A stretch of 64,000 nucleotides of DNA from Rhodeus uyekii (lineage: Eukaryota; Chordata; Actinopteri; Cypriniformes; Acheilognathidae): positions 465,001 to 529,000 of the forward strand of contig JAWRVZ010000288.1 of the NCBI GenBank assembly GCA_037043235.1, in the 5' to 3' direction. The notes beneath the pieces are model-generated. The model had not been told where the DNA came from and did not search any database. It worked only from the letters and a program-made list of their open reading frames with translations. Shown one piece after another: positions 38,726 to 50,930 of the stretch. Positions within the stretch are counted from its first letter, which is position 1. Every line of letters starts with the position of its first letter. Made by a program: the position numbers and the translations under genes.

Positions 38726-40915
38726 GTCATGTTTATGGTCTTATCTTTTGTTAGTGACACTACAGAATATCAAATGTCTCTTCACTGGAATCTTTGTTTA
38801 AAGAGCTGAATTGATGATTTAAAATTCTTTTAATTATTTCAGCATGATTGTAATTACTTTCTCCTGAGAAACAAGATATTTGTTTAGTCTTTTAAGTTAA
38901 AAATAGAAATGAATGGTCTTTATGACTGGGTCTGATTTGACGCCTCCAAAATGTTAATTATTCAGTATGTCTTGTTCACTATGTTTTTAGTTTAAATTCA
39001 TACACTAAGTAATAAGATTGTACTGATATGTTGCATTTTCATTAATGTTCAAATAGAGATGAAAATGAATTTGTTTGTTACAAAAGTATTTAATAGATTT
39101 CACCATAAATGTTTATACAGTGTCTCATTTCGTCATGTGGTATGACGGGAAGTCCTGTGGTGTGACATCACTTCAAACACAATTAAATGACTTTTACTAT
39201 GTTAACTAGCTTAAATAATTATATGCATTTGAAAACATTGCATAATATAACTATATATAAAAGAAATAAACATTTTAAATTTTTTTTCTCATTTTACACA
39301 ATATTTCGACTGGAGTGAGTGGTCAAAAAACAGCTGTGGGAAAAAAATATTTGCAGAATTTTAATGATCATTCTTTAAGAATACTTAAACTTAAAGTTTA
39401 CCTGATTTGTTTTTGAAATTTGAAATTAATAATATTTAAATATTTTAATTTTATAGTCATGTCACACCACAGGACATAATTTTCCTGGCGCTACACCGGG
39501 TTAGTTCTAACACTGTGTTACTAAGCCACATTGAATAGGTTGCATTATTAATCATATATTTTGCATTGTATTAACCAATTAAAACGTTTTTCATGTCATT
39601 ACATTGTTCAAAGCATAACAAATGTAAAAAATAAAGGGAAAAATGTATTTGATTCATGTTATTCTTATGATCAACAAGACACAACTTTTTTTAAACAAAT
39701 AAAAATACGTGAATGAACATGCATTGGATGACATGGTGTTACAACTAACCCTCTGTGTTACAACGAGCCCCGCTCACAGAGTAAGAAGTAACATTTTACT
39801 CCTTGCACTTTTGCCGATACTGCACAGAAACGGTAGGTCCGACGAACATGAAAACAGTGCTCATTTATAGGAGAGGCTTGTATGTTGTTTATTGTTTATA
39901 TATGTAACACTCCTGTAAGGGAGTAAGGGAGTGATATATGTTGATTATAAATCACACTCAGTCACCCGCGATGTTCATTCATTTAACTTTATAACGTGAA
40001 TACAACAGAAACAGACACATACACAAATGATATACAACAAGTACATAGCTTCACACTTAACAGAAACAATGAGTAACGAAAGCATTAAAACACATATAAC
40101 AAACACTTCCTGTGTGGTGCAGCATCGTCAGCGCGCACTATCGCGGTACATTTTAGCTAACACCGTGACACTGAACACGTTGATACTGAAAACACTCAAC
40201 ACTCGAATATGCTAGACAAAACACTCATGACACTCAAACCTGTCTTTCCAGCCATTCATACCTGTAAGGGAGTAAGGGAGTGATATATGTTGATTATAAA
40301 TCACAGTCAGTCACCCGCAATGTTCATTCACTTAACTTTATAACGTGAATGAAGTCTCTCGCGAGAACTCCCTTCATCCCGCCACGCAGCGACGTGCACG
40401 TCACACATACAACCAATCACAAAATTATTAACTTGAAATGAATAACCTATTCTAGAACACAATATATTTACAACCAATATTCATATCAAAGAACAACGAA
40501 CAAACAACAAAAAACAATAACATAAAAATAAATCAAACTCAATTATTTACACATATCACATAAACATTTGATTAACGCTAAGTTTTATGCATTAGCTTAC
40601 CTAACGCTAACCCTAAGCCTAACCCTAAAAGCCTGACAATGTCAATGCCAAATACCTTTAAATAGTGTGGTATTCTGACATGTTTCTAACTGACACATCT
40701 TCTACTCATAAAGATCAGGACTTACAAGCTTATCACTCGTATTTACAGCATTGTGGTGCTTAATCCTAACCTTAACCCCAAACCATAGGCGGAGTTTCAC
40801 TTTTGTGCTTGGGGGGGTACCTACCAGGCCAGCAGACCAGGAGCTCAGAATTTTTTTTTAAATACATATATATCATATTTATATATCATACATTCTACAT
40901 ATAAAATACATTTAC
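38726..40915. other. AT-rich DNA without recognisable genes
   Basis: About 2.2 kb with only short chance frames. It holds a pair of about 85-bp direct repeats (39914-39998 and 40264-40349), an inverted pair of the motif GTCCTGTGGTGTGAC (39152 and complement at 39460), and a short telomere-like CCTAACCCTAA at about 40618. Confidence 0.6.
39914..40349 (+). repeat. pair of 85-bp direct repeats
   Basis: Both copies begin CTGTAAGGGAGTAAGGGAG and end TTAACTTTATAACGTGAAT, with four or five differences. They are about 350 bp apart. They could be the ends of a short LTR- or repeat-derived unit; no target duplication was found. Confidence 0.7.
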
Positions 40916-42400
40916 AAATATAGCTGCAAGCAGCAATGACGGGGCCAAGCACAAACAGGGCATTGACGTGGCTGGCAGCATCAGACCAATTAAAGTAAAT
41001 GCATTTTAAAATGATTTTAGGCTAAATGGCTGAAAATCATAAATATAGTCACAAAAATTTTATTGAAAAGTTTATAGCTTTGGACCAATAGATGGCGCTG
41101 TGTCCAAATTTTTATAAAGTATTAAAGTGTTATAAAGTGTTAGTATTAAAGAGTTATAAAATGTTATTATTAATGTGTTGTAAAGCATTAAAGTCATGTT
41201 GTCATCACTACCTCAAATATGTAAGTGCGGTATACGAGAACGGTTTTGTCTATCAACACGAAATCCATAACTTTTTGTCAACACAGTCTGAAGATGATAC
41301 GATTCAATTTTGGTGAAAATCGGACAAACGGTCTGGGAGGAGTTCGAAAAAGTAGGTTTTTGATTGAAACAACATGGCGGACAGGAAGTTTAGGCTAAAT
41401 ATATCAAATTTGGTATCTGTGTTCTCGGCATGACCCAAGGAACATATTGAGACAATTTGTTTTAAAATAGCTTAATGTAATCAAAAGTTATTAGCATTTT
41501 TGTAAATTTTGTTATAACTTTTGACCACAAGGTGGCGCTGCCCCGAAACTTTTGGTGTAGAGTCAAATCAAGGTCCCAAAGACACATATTGAGTTTCGTA
41601 ATGATATGCCAATGATTTTGTTAAATATAACATTTTATGACAAATTTCAAAATGGCCGACGCCCAAAATGGCCGATATAAGAAAATTTGGTATCGCACGA
41701 CTCAGCATGATGCCCTGAATCTAAAGAGAGCAGTTTTATGATTTTTGACCAAAGTGTTCAGAAGTTATAAGCAAAAAAGTCAATTTTTTATATCTCCTGA
41801 CCACTAGGGGGCAGTGCGCCAAAACTCTGCAGGTAGCCTCAGATTATGACTACTATGACACACACCAATTTTGGTCTGAATACGCAAATGCGTTGTGGAG
41901 ATATAGCCTCAAGTTCATTTTTGCGGCAAATTCGTCAAACTCTTTCGCAAGTTTATCAAAAACGCAATGACCAATCAACTTGATTCTCATAACTTTTTGT
42001 CTACATAGTCTGGAGATGATGTGGTTCAATTTTTGTGAGAATCAGACAAAACGGCCTAGGAGGAGTTCGACAAAGTAGGTTTTTCATAAAATTCAAAATT
42101 GCGGAAAAATTTTCATAACGGAAAATGACGTCATAGGGTGCAATCGAATCGGCTTGAGCCAAGGAATCAGTGGACAAAAGAATTTTGTTTCTAGGTCATA
42201 CGGTTCAAGAGTTATTAGCATAAATGTAAGTGTAACTTTGGACAGTTGGTGGCGCTAGAGGGATTGAGGTAGAGACTCCAATATTGGTGTGGTCAATGAT
42301 TGGACTGTCCTCTATGTGTGTGCCAAATTTCATCATTTTCCCACTTACGGTTCTATGGGCTGCCATTGACTTCAATGGCGGAAGAAAAAGAATAATAATA
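40916..42400 (+). mobile_element. HINE-like non-coding unit 1 (alpha type)
   Basis: Begins AAATATAGCTGCAAGCAGC, whose GCTGC-AA-GCAGC forms a perfect small hairpin, followed by ATGACGGGGCCAAGCAC. About 1.5 kb without coding potential. It ends with CCATTGACTTCAATGGCGG and an AATAATAAT microsatellite, where the next unit starts at once. Assignment to Helentron-derived elements is by layout, not by homology search. Confidence 0.65.
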
Positions 42401-43914
42401 AATATAGCTGCAAGCAGCAATGACGGGGCCAAGCACAAACAGGGCATTGACGTGGCCGGCAGCATAAGAGCAATTGAAGTAATCAACAACTAAATGCATT
42501 TTAATATGATTTTAGGCTAAATGGCTGAAAAATCATTAATACAGACACTGTAATTTGAATGAAAAGTTTAGCGCTTTGGACCAATAGTTGGCGCTGTGCC
42601 CAAATTGTTAGAATTGGGTCCGAGTAATGTGACAATGAAATCTGCAAAGTTTGGTGTTATTTGGACAAAACATTACTGACTTAAAGCATTAAAGTCATTT
42701 TGTCATCACTACCTCAAATTTGTAATTGCGGTATACGAAAACGGTTTTGTCTATCGACACGAAATCCATAACTTTTTGTCAGCACAGTCTGAAGATGATA
42801 CGATTCGATTTTGGTGAAAATCGGACAAACGGTCTAGGAGGAGTTTGAAAAAGTAGGTTTTTGAATGAAACAACATGGCGGATATGAAATTTAGGCAAAC
42901 TATGTCAAATTTGGTATCTGTGTTCTCGGTGTGACCCAAGGAACATATTAAGATCATTTGTTTTAAAATAGCTTAATGTAATCAAAAGTTATTAGCATTT
43001 TAGGAAATTGTGTTATAACTTTTGACCACAAGGTGGCGCTGCCCCGAAACTTTTGGTGTAGGTTCAAATCAAGGTCCCAAAGACACATACTGAGTTTCGT
43101 AATGATACGCCAATGCGTTTGTAAAATATAGCATTTTACGACAAATTTCAAAATGGCCGACGCCCAAAATGGCCGATATAAGAAAATTTGGTATCGCACG
43201 ACTCAGCATGATGCCCTGAATCTAAAGAGAGCAGTTTTATGATTTTTGACCAAAGTGTTCAGAAGTTATAAGCAAAAAAGTCAATTTTTTATATCTCCTG
43301 ACCACTAGGGGGCAGTGCGCCAAAACTCTGCAGGTAGCCTCAGATTATGACTACTATGACACACACCAATTTCGGTCTGAATATGCAAATGCGTTGCGGA
43401 GATATAGCCTCAAGTTAATTTTTGCGGCAAATTTGTCGAACTCTTTCGTAAGTTTATCAAAAAGGGAAAGATCAATCAACTTGATTTCCATAACTTTTTG
43501 TCTCCATAGTCTGGAGATGATCTGGTTCAATTTTTTTGAGAATCGGACAAACAGCCTAGGAGGAGTTCGACAAAGTAGGTTTTTCATAAAACTCAAAATT
43601 GCGGAAAAATTTTCATGACGGAAAATGACGTCATAGGGTGCAATCGAATCGGCTTTAGCCAAGGAATAAGTGGACAAAGGAATTTTGTTTCTAGCCCTTA
43701 TGGTTCAAGAGTTATTAGCATAAATGTAAGTGTAACTTTGGACAGTTGGTGGCGCTAGAGGGATTGAGGTAGAGACTCCAAAATTGGTGTGGTTAATGAT
43801 TGGACTGTCCTCTATGAGTGTGCCAAATTTCATCATTTTCCCGCATTCGGTTCTATGGGCTGCCATTGACTTCTGGGTGGAAGAAGAAGAAGAAGCGGAA
43901 GAATAATAATAATA
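42401..43914 (+). mobile_element. HINE-like unit 2 (alpha type)
   Basis: A close relative of unit 1 along its full length, with the same head, internal phrases such as GGTGGCGCTGCCCCGAAAC, and AAT-rich tail. Head-to-tail with its neighbours. No coding content. Confidence 0.68.
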
Positions 43915-45734
43915 AATATAGCTGCAAGCAGCCATGACGGGGCCAAGCACAAGTTGGACATTAAATGTCATGCCGACATGGCTGGCAGCATCAGACCAAC
44001 GGCAGTAAGCAACTAAAGACATTTCAATATGACTTCAGTCTAAATGGCTGAAAAATCATCAATACGGTCTTTAGTAATTCGATTTAACGGTTTATCATGA
44101 TCGACCAACAGGCAGCGCTGTAACCAAATTGATGTGTCAAATTTATGTGGTATATCCAGAGTGAGGTGACACATGCAAAGTTTGGTGTCAATAGGGTAAA
44201 GCATTGCTGACATACAGCTTTAAAGTCATGTGTTTGTTAAGCAAAGCATTTCATGACAAAATTCTAAATAGCCATTCTGAAAATGGCTGATATGGGAAAA
44301 TTTGGTATCGCAGGACTCGGCATGATGCACTGAATCTAAAGACAGCAGTTTCATGATTTTTGGACAAAGCATTCAGGAGATATAATCAAAAATGTCAGTA
44401 TTTTATATCTCCTGACCACTAGGGGGCAGAGCGCCAAAACTCTGCAGGTAGCCTCAGACCATGATTGACATGACACACAGAAAGTTTGGTCAGAATACGC
44501 TAATGCGTTGCGGAGATATAGCCTCGCTTTATTTGGTGGCCATTTGGTCAAATTCGTTCGCAATTTTATCGAAACCTGTTTGACGAATCAACTTTATTTT
44601 AATAACTTTTTGTCAGCATGGTCTGAAGATGTTATGATTCAATTTTGGTGAAAATTGGACAAACGGTGTGGGAGGAGTTCGAAAAAGTAGGTTTTTAAAG
44701 AAAAACAACATGGCGGACAGGAAGTTTGGCCGACTATGACAAATTTGGTATCTGTGTTCTCGGTTTGACCCAAGGAACGTATAAAGACAACTTATTTTAC
44801 CATAGATTAACGTATTCAAAAGTTATTAGCATTTTTGTAAATTTGTTTATAACTTTTGACCACAAGGTGGCGCTGCCTCGAAACTTTTTGTCTTGTATCA
44901 GGCCCTGGTGCCGAAGACACATCTCGAGTTTCGTAACGATACGCCAATGTGTTTGTTAAATATAGCAATTTATGACAATATTCAAAATGGCCGACGCTCA
45001 AAATGGCCGATATTGGAAAATTTGGTATCGCACGACTCGGCATGATGCACTGAATCTAACGAGACCAGTTTTATGATTTTTGGCCAAAGCGTTCAGAAGT
45101 TATAAGCAAATAATTCACTTTTTCATATCTCCAGACCACTAGGAGGCGCTGCACCAAAACTCTGCACATAGCCTCAGATCATGACTGCCGTAACACACAC
45201 CAAGTTTGGTCAGAATACGCTAATGCGTTGCGGAGATATAGCCTCGCTTTCATTTCTGCGGCCATTTTGTCTTATTCTTTCGCAAGTTATTCGTAAACGG
45301 TTTGACAAATCAAATTTCTTTTAATAACTTTATGTCAGAATGGTCTGGAGATGATGTGGTTCAATTTTCGTGAAAATCGGACGAACGGCCTAGGAGGAGT
45401 TCGAAAAAGTTGGTTTTTCGTAAAATTCAAAATGGCGGGAAAATTTCCATGACGGAAAATGACGTCATAGGGTGCAATCGAATCGTCTTGAGCCAAGGAA
45501 TCAGTGGACGAAAGAATTTTGTTTCTAGGACATACGGTTCAAAAATTATTTACGTAAACGTGAGTTCAACTTTGGACAGTTGGTGGCGCTAGAGACATTG
45601 AGTTAGAGACTTCAAATTAGCTATGGTCAATGATTGGCTTGTCCTCTTTCAGTGTGCCAAATTTCATCATTTTCCCGCAAACGGTTCTATGGGCTGCCAT
45701 TGACTTCCATGGCGGAAGAAGTAAGAATAATAAT
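43915..45734 (+). mobile_element. HINE-like unit 3 (alpha type, longer)
   Basis: Same head (GCCATGACGGGGCCAAGCAC) and tail, but about 300 bp longer and more diverged than units 1 and 2. It ends with the AATAATAA microsatellite running into unit 4. Confidence 0.65.
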
Positions 45735-48056
45735 AAATATAGCTGCAAGCAGCAATGACCGGGGTTCAAACGTCGCAAGACCATCTGAGCTGTCAAGACG
45801 GTTTGCGGTCAATCTGACTAGTTCTCCTAATGTGCACAGTTCTGTGAAGTTTCTACTTTGTGTAAACAATGTATAGACATCTTTCAAAGATGTTCAGAAT
45901 GAGAAGATCAAATGATATTGACATTGTGAACTGAACATATGAACAGTTATGTCGGTGTATGTCGGTCTATGTCAATCTGACTTATTCTCCACATAAATAG
46001 AGCTTTATGAAGTTTCTAGTTTGTGTAAATGATATATAGACATGCTACAAATTTTTTCAGTATGGGAAGATCTATCAAATGATAATAATGTGGATATGTT
46101 TAACACTACATGTCATATCATTTGAACTGTTATGACCTTTTTTTGTCAATCTGACTAGTTTTTTCCTAATGAGCACAGTTCTGTGAAGTTTCTACTCTGT
46201 GCAAACAATAAATAGACATCTTTCAAAGATGTTCAGACTGAGAAGATTAAATGATATTAATATTGTGAACTGAACATCTGAACTGTTCTGTCGGTTTATG
46301 TCAGTCTATGTCAATCTGACTTGTTCTCCACATGAAAAGATTTTCTAGCCTGATGGTGCCTCTTGTGGACAAAAGTAGTATTACAGCTTTTCTAAGATTT
46401 TAAAATGTAGATCATTTGTAATTGATTGTGAGCCCTATGAGCATCAGAAATACATGAGACCTGACACATTTCTTCAAAATGACTTGTTCTTAACTTGTTC
46501 ACAGATCTGTGACGTTTCTCTTGTGGACAAAACTAGTATTACAGCTTTTCTGAGATTTTAAAATATAGATCGTTTATTATTTATTGTGAGCCGTACGAGC
46601 ATCAGAAATACATGAAACCTCACAAGTTTCTTCATAATGTCTTGTTCTTAACATTTACACAGTTTTGTGAAGTTTCTTGTTTTTGGACAAGATATATAGA
46701 CATTTCAATCACAATAGGCCAAATCAGAAATATATGAAAAATTGTATTCGCTAAACGGTTTAACTAATCAAAAATCCTTTGACAACTTTTTGCCTTGAAT
46801 GTCCCTAGATGATGCGTGTGAATTTTCAAGCCAGTGAGATTGACGGGCTATGACGAGTTCGAAAAATTTGAAATTTCAAAAATCTCCAATATTTCGCAAA
46901 CAATTTGATTGACAGCAGTGGTTCTTGAGGCAAAGTTGTTCAGTATGAGGAGATCTATCAGATGATATCAATATTTTGTAGATGCGTGAAACACCACGTG
47001 AGTAGAGACGCAAAAAACTCGTTAGCGCCAACTAGTGTCCGATTTTCTTCAAAATTCTGACAGACCACTAGGGCCATGAGTCAAACACGTCCATTGAGTT
47101 TCGTTCCGATCGACCTTCGTTAAGCTAGTCTAATTGATGCTCAAAGTTCATTGGCCGATGACGGTCATGTTTTTTGAGATACACCAATATCCTCATAGAC
47201 CATCATGGACCCTTGGACAAAGACCGTGCATGACAAGTTTCAGAACAATCAGACAAACATGTGACCCTGTACAGGTGATTTAGTGTTTTTTTCACAATAT
47301 AGCGCCACCAAGTGGTCAACTGGCCCAGTTTTTTTGGTGTGACCACAAAATGACCTTATACATGACTATGTGAAGTTTGTTGATATTATCTCTTTGCCTT
47401 CCAGAGTTATTACGATTTTAGCAAAAGTGTCTCCGCACTATGCGAACGTTTTAGTGTGTTGTTGCAAGCCTGAATCACCGATCAAAATTATTTGAATAAC
47501 TTTTGGTCATGAGAGTCTCTAGATGATATGTGTGAAGTTTTCACGTTATTTGGACAAACGGCCTATGAGGAGTTCGAAAAAATTTTTTTTCAGAAAATTC
47601 AAAATGGCGGAAAATTTTTATAGGCGGAAATGAAATCGGAGATATACATTTTTTAAGTCTTGAGCCAAGGATTCCAGGGATATAAGACACTTGAGTGTAC
47701 GACAAACTGTCTATGAGTTATTAGCAATTTAGGTATTTTGATCGCTGTAGCGCCACCTATTGGCCAATCGGGGTCATATTTTGATACGTTCTCCCCAAAT
47801 TGAGACCTACCTTCTGGCCAACTTTCAAGTCTCTAGACATTACGGTTTGGTCTGCACGATAAGAAGTACGGCAGAATAATAATAATAATAATAAAAATCT
47901 TAACAATTACAATAGGTTTTCAACGCTTCGCGTTTGAACCCCTAAAAATCTTAACAATTACAATAGGTTTTCAACGCTTCGCGTTTGAACCCCTAATAAT
48001 AATAAAAATCCTAACAATTACAATAGGTTTTCAACGCTTCGCGTTTGAACCCCTAA
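45735..48056 (+). mobile_element. HINE-like unit 4 (beta type) with triplicated 3' terminus
   Basis: The head is the same hairpin but then GACCGGGGTTCAAACG (45757-45772). The 12-mer GGGGTTCAAACG recurs inverted at the tail (CGTTTGAACCCC). Just before that lies a hairpin AACGC-TTC-GCGTT, and the unit ends in CCCCTAA. The tail (about 52 bp from AAAAATCTTAACAATTAC) is present three times in tandem (47893-48056). Subterminal inverted repeats, a microsatellite and a 3' hairpin are the known HINE/Helentron layout. Confidence 0.68.
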
Positions 48057-48058
48057 TA

Positions 48059-50245
48059 ACAAGCAGCAATGACCGGGGTTCAAACGTAGCAGGACCATCT
48101 GAGTTGTCACGACGGTTTGTGGTCAATCTGACTAGTTCTCCTAATGTGCACAGTTCTGTGAAGTTTCTACTTTGTGTAAACAATGTATAGACATCTTTCA
48201 AAGATGTTCAGAATGAGAAGATCAAATGATATTGACATTGTGAACTGAACATATGAACTGTTATGTCGGTCTATGTCAATCTGACTTGTTCTCCACATAA
48301 ACAGAGCTTTATGAAGTTTCTAGTTTGTGTAAATGATATATAGACGTTACAAAATTTTTTCAGTATGGGAAGATCTATCAAATGATAACAATGCGGATAT
48401 GTTTAACACTACACGTCATATCATTTGAACTGTTATGACCTTTTTTTGTCAATCTGACTAGTTTTCCTAATGAGCACAGTTCTGTGAAGTTTCTACTCTG
48501 TGCAAACAATGAATAGACATCTTTCAAAGATGTTCAGACTGAGAAGATTAAATGATATTAATATTGTGAACTGAACATCTGAACTGTTCTGTCGGTTTAT
48601 GTCAGTCTATGTCAATCTGACTTGTTCTCCACATAAAAAGATTTTCTAGCCTGATGGTGCCTCTTGTGGACAAACGTAGTATTACAGCTTTTCTAAGATT
48701 TTAAAATGTAGATCATTTGTAATTTATTGTGAGCCCTATGAGCATCAGAAATACATGAGACCTGACACATTTCTTCAAAATGACTTGTTCTTAACATGTT
48801 CACAGATCTGTGACGTTTCTCTTGTTGACAAAACTAGTATTACAGCTTTTCTAAGATTTTAAAATGTAGATGGTTTATAATTTATTGTGAGCCGTACGAG
48901 CATCAGAAATACATGAAACCTCACAAGTTTCTTCATAATGTCTGGTTCTTAACATTTACACAGTTTTGTGAAGTTTCTTGTTTTTGGACAAGATATATAG
49001 ACATTTTAATCACAATAGGACAAATCAGAAATATATGAAAAATTGTATCTGCTGAACGGTTTAACTAATCGAAAATCCTTTGACAACTTTTTGCCTTGAG
49101 TGTCCCTAGATGATGCGTGTGAATTTTCAAGCCAGTGAGATTGACGGCCTATGATAAGTTCGAAAAATTTGAAATTTCAAAAATCTCCAATATTTCGCAA
49201 ACAATTTGATTGACAGCAGTGGTTCTTGAGGCAAAGTTGTTCAGTATGAGGAGATCTATCAGATGATATCAATATTTTGTGGATGCGTGAAACACCACGT
49301 GAGTAGAGACGCAAAAAACTCGTTAGCGCCAACTAGTGTCCGATTTTCTTCAAAATTCTGACAGACCACTAGGGCCATGAGTCAAACATGCCCATCGAGT
49401 TTCGTTCCGATCGACCTTCGTTAAGCTAGTCTAATTGATGCTCAAAGTTCATTGGCCGATGACGGTCATGTTTTTTGAGATACACCAATATCCTCATAGA
49501 CCATCATGGACCCTTGGACAAAGACCGTGCATGACAAGTTTCAGAACAATCAGACAAACATGTGACCCTGTACAGGTGATTTAGTGTTTTTTTCACAATA
49601 TAGCGCCACCAAGTGGTCAACTAGCCCAGTTTTTTTGGTGTGACCACAAAATGACCTTATACATGACTATGTGAAGTTTGTTGAGATTATCTCTTTGCGT
49701 TCCAGAGTTATTACGATTTTAGCAAAAGTGTCTCCGCACTATGCGAACGTTTTAGCGTGTTGTTGCAAGCCTGAATCACCGATCAAAATTATTTGAATAA
49801 CTTTTGGTCATGAGAGTCTCTAGATGATATGTGTGAAGTTTCACGTTATTTGGACAAACGGCCTATGAGGAGTTCGAAAAAATTTTTTTTCAGAAAATTC
49901 AAAATGGCGGAAAATTTTTATGGGCGGAAATGAAATCGGAGATATACATTTTTTAAGTCTTGAGCCAAGGATTCCAGGGATATAAGACACTTGAGTGTAC
50001 GACAAACTGTCTATGAGTTATTAGCAATTTAGGTATTTTGATCGCTGTAGCGCCACCTATTGGCCAATCGGGGTCATATTTTGATACGTTCTCCCCAAAT
50101 TGAGACCTACCTTCTGGCTAACTTTCAAGTCTCTAGACATTATGGTTTGATCTGCACGATAAGAAGTACGGCAGAATAATAATAATAATAATAAAAATCT
50201 TAACAATTACAATAGGTTTTCAACGCTTCGCGTTTGAACCCCTAA
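48059..50245 (+). mobile_element. HINE-like unit 5 (beta type)
   Basis: Nearly identical to unit 4 over about 2.15 kb but missing the first bases of the head (starts CAAGCAGCAATGACC). It has the 5' subterminal repeat at 48075-48086, a single 3' terminus at 50193-50245 with hairpin 50222-50234, and the inverted repeat at 50231-50242. No frames. Confidence 0.7.
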
Positions 50246-50930
50246 ATATAGCTGCAAGCAGCCATGACGGGGCCAAGCATAAGGAGGGCATTAAATGTTA
50301 TGCCGACATGGCTGGCAGCATCAGACCAACAGCAGTAAGCATCTAAAGACATTTCAATTTGACTTCAGTCTAAATGGCTGAAAAATTGTCAATACGGTCT
50401 TTAGTAATGGACCATACTGATGTCTAACAATACTGATGTTTCAAATCATGTGGTATGTCAAATCAAATGGCTGAAAAATCCTCAAGACAGTCACTAGTAA
50501 TTAGATTTAATGGTTTATCAGTTTTGAGTAATAGGTCGCGGTGTAACCAAATTGAAGTGGAGTATGCAGAGTGAGTTGACAATGACACATGCAAAGTTTG
50601 GTGTTAATTGGGCAAAGCATTTTGGGATTTTGGCATGTAAGTCATTTTGGCTTATTCATGTTATATTTGTTGCTGAGTACTACAAAAATGGCTTTGTCTA
50701 TTGACATGAAATCAATAAACATTTGTTGGAACAGTCTGAAGATGATACGATTAGATCTTGGTGAAAATCCAACTAAAGATTTGGGAGGAGTTTGAAAAAG
50801 TAGATTTTAAAAGGACAGGTGGTTGTGCTAGAAGGATTGAGTTAGAGACTCCATATTTGCTATAGGTGAATGATTGGACTGTCCTCTATCAATGTGCCAA
50901 TTTGCAGCATCACAGGAACTACAACAAATT
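50246..50930 (+). mobile_element. HINE-like unit 6 (alpha type), truncated and diverged
   Basis: Starts with TATAGCTGCAAGCAGCC right after the CTAA end of unit 5 and then GACGGGGCCAAGCAT. Similarity to units 1-3 continues in pieces until about 50910 (GATTGGACTGTCCTCTATCA, then TGTGCCAATTT) and then stops. Confidence 0.55.

Noticed and set aside
41092..45887. Short frames within the HINE-like array
   Set aside because: They do not stay in frame between repeat units, showing no coding constraint.
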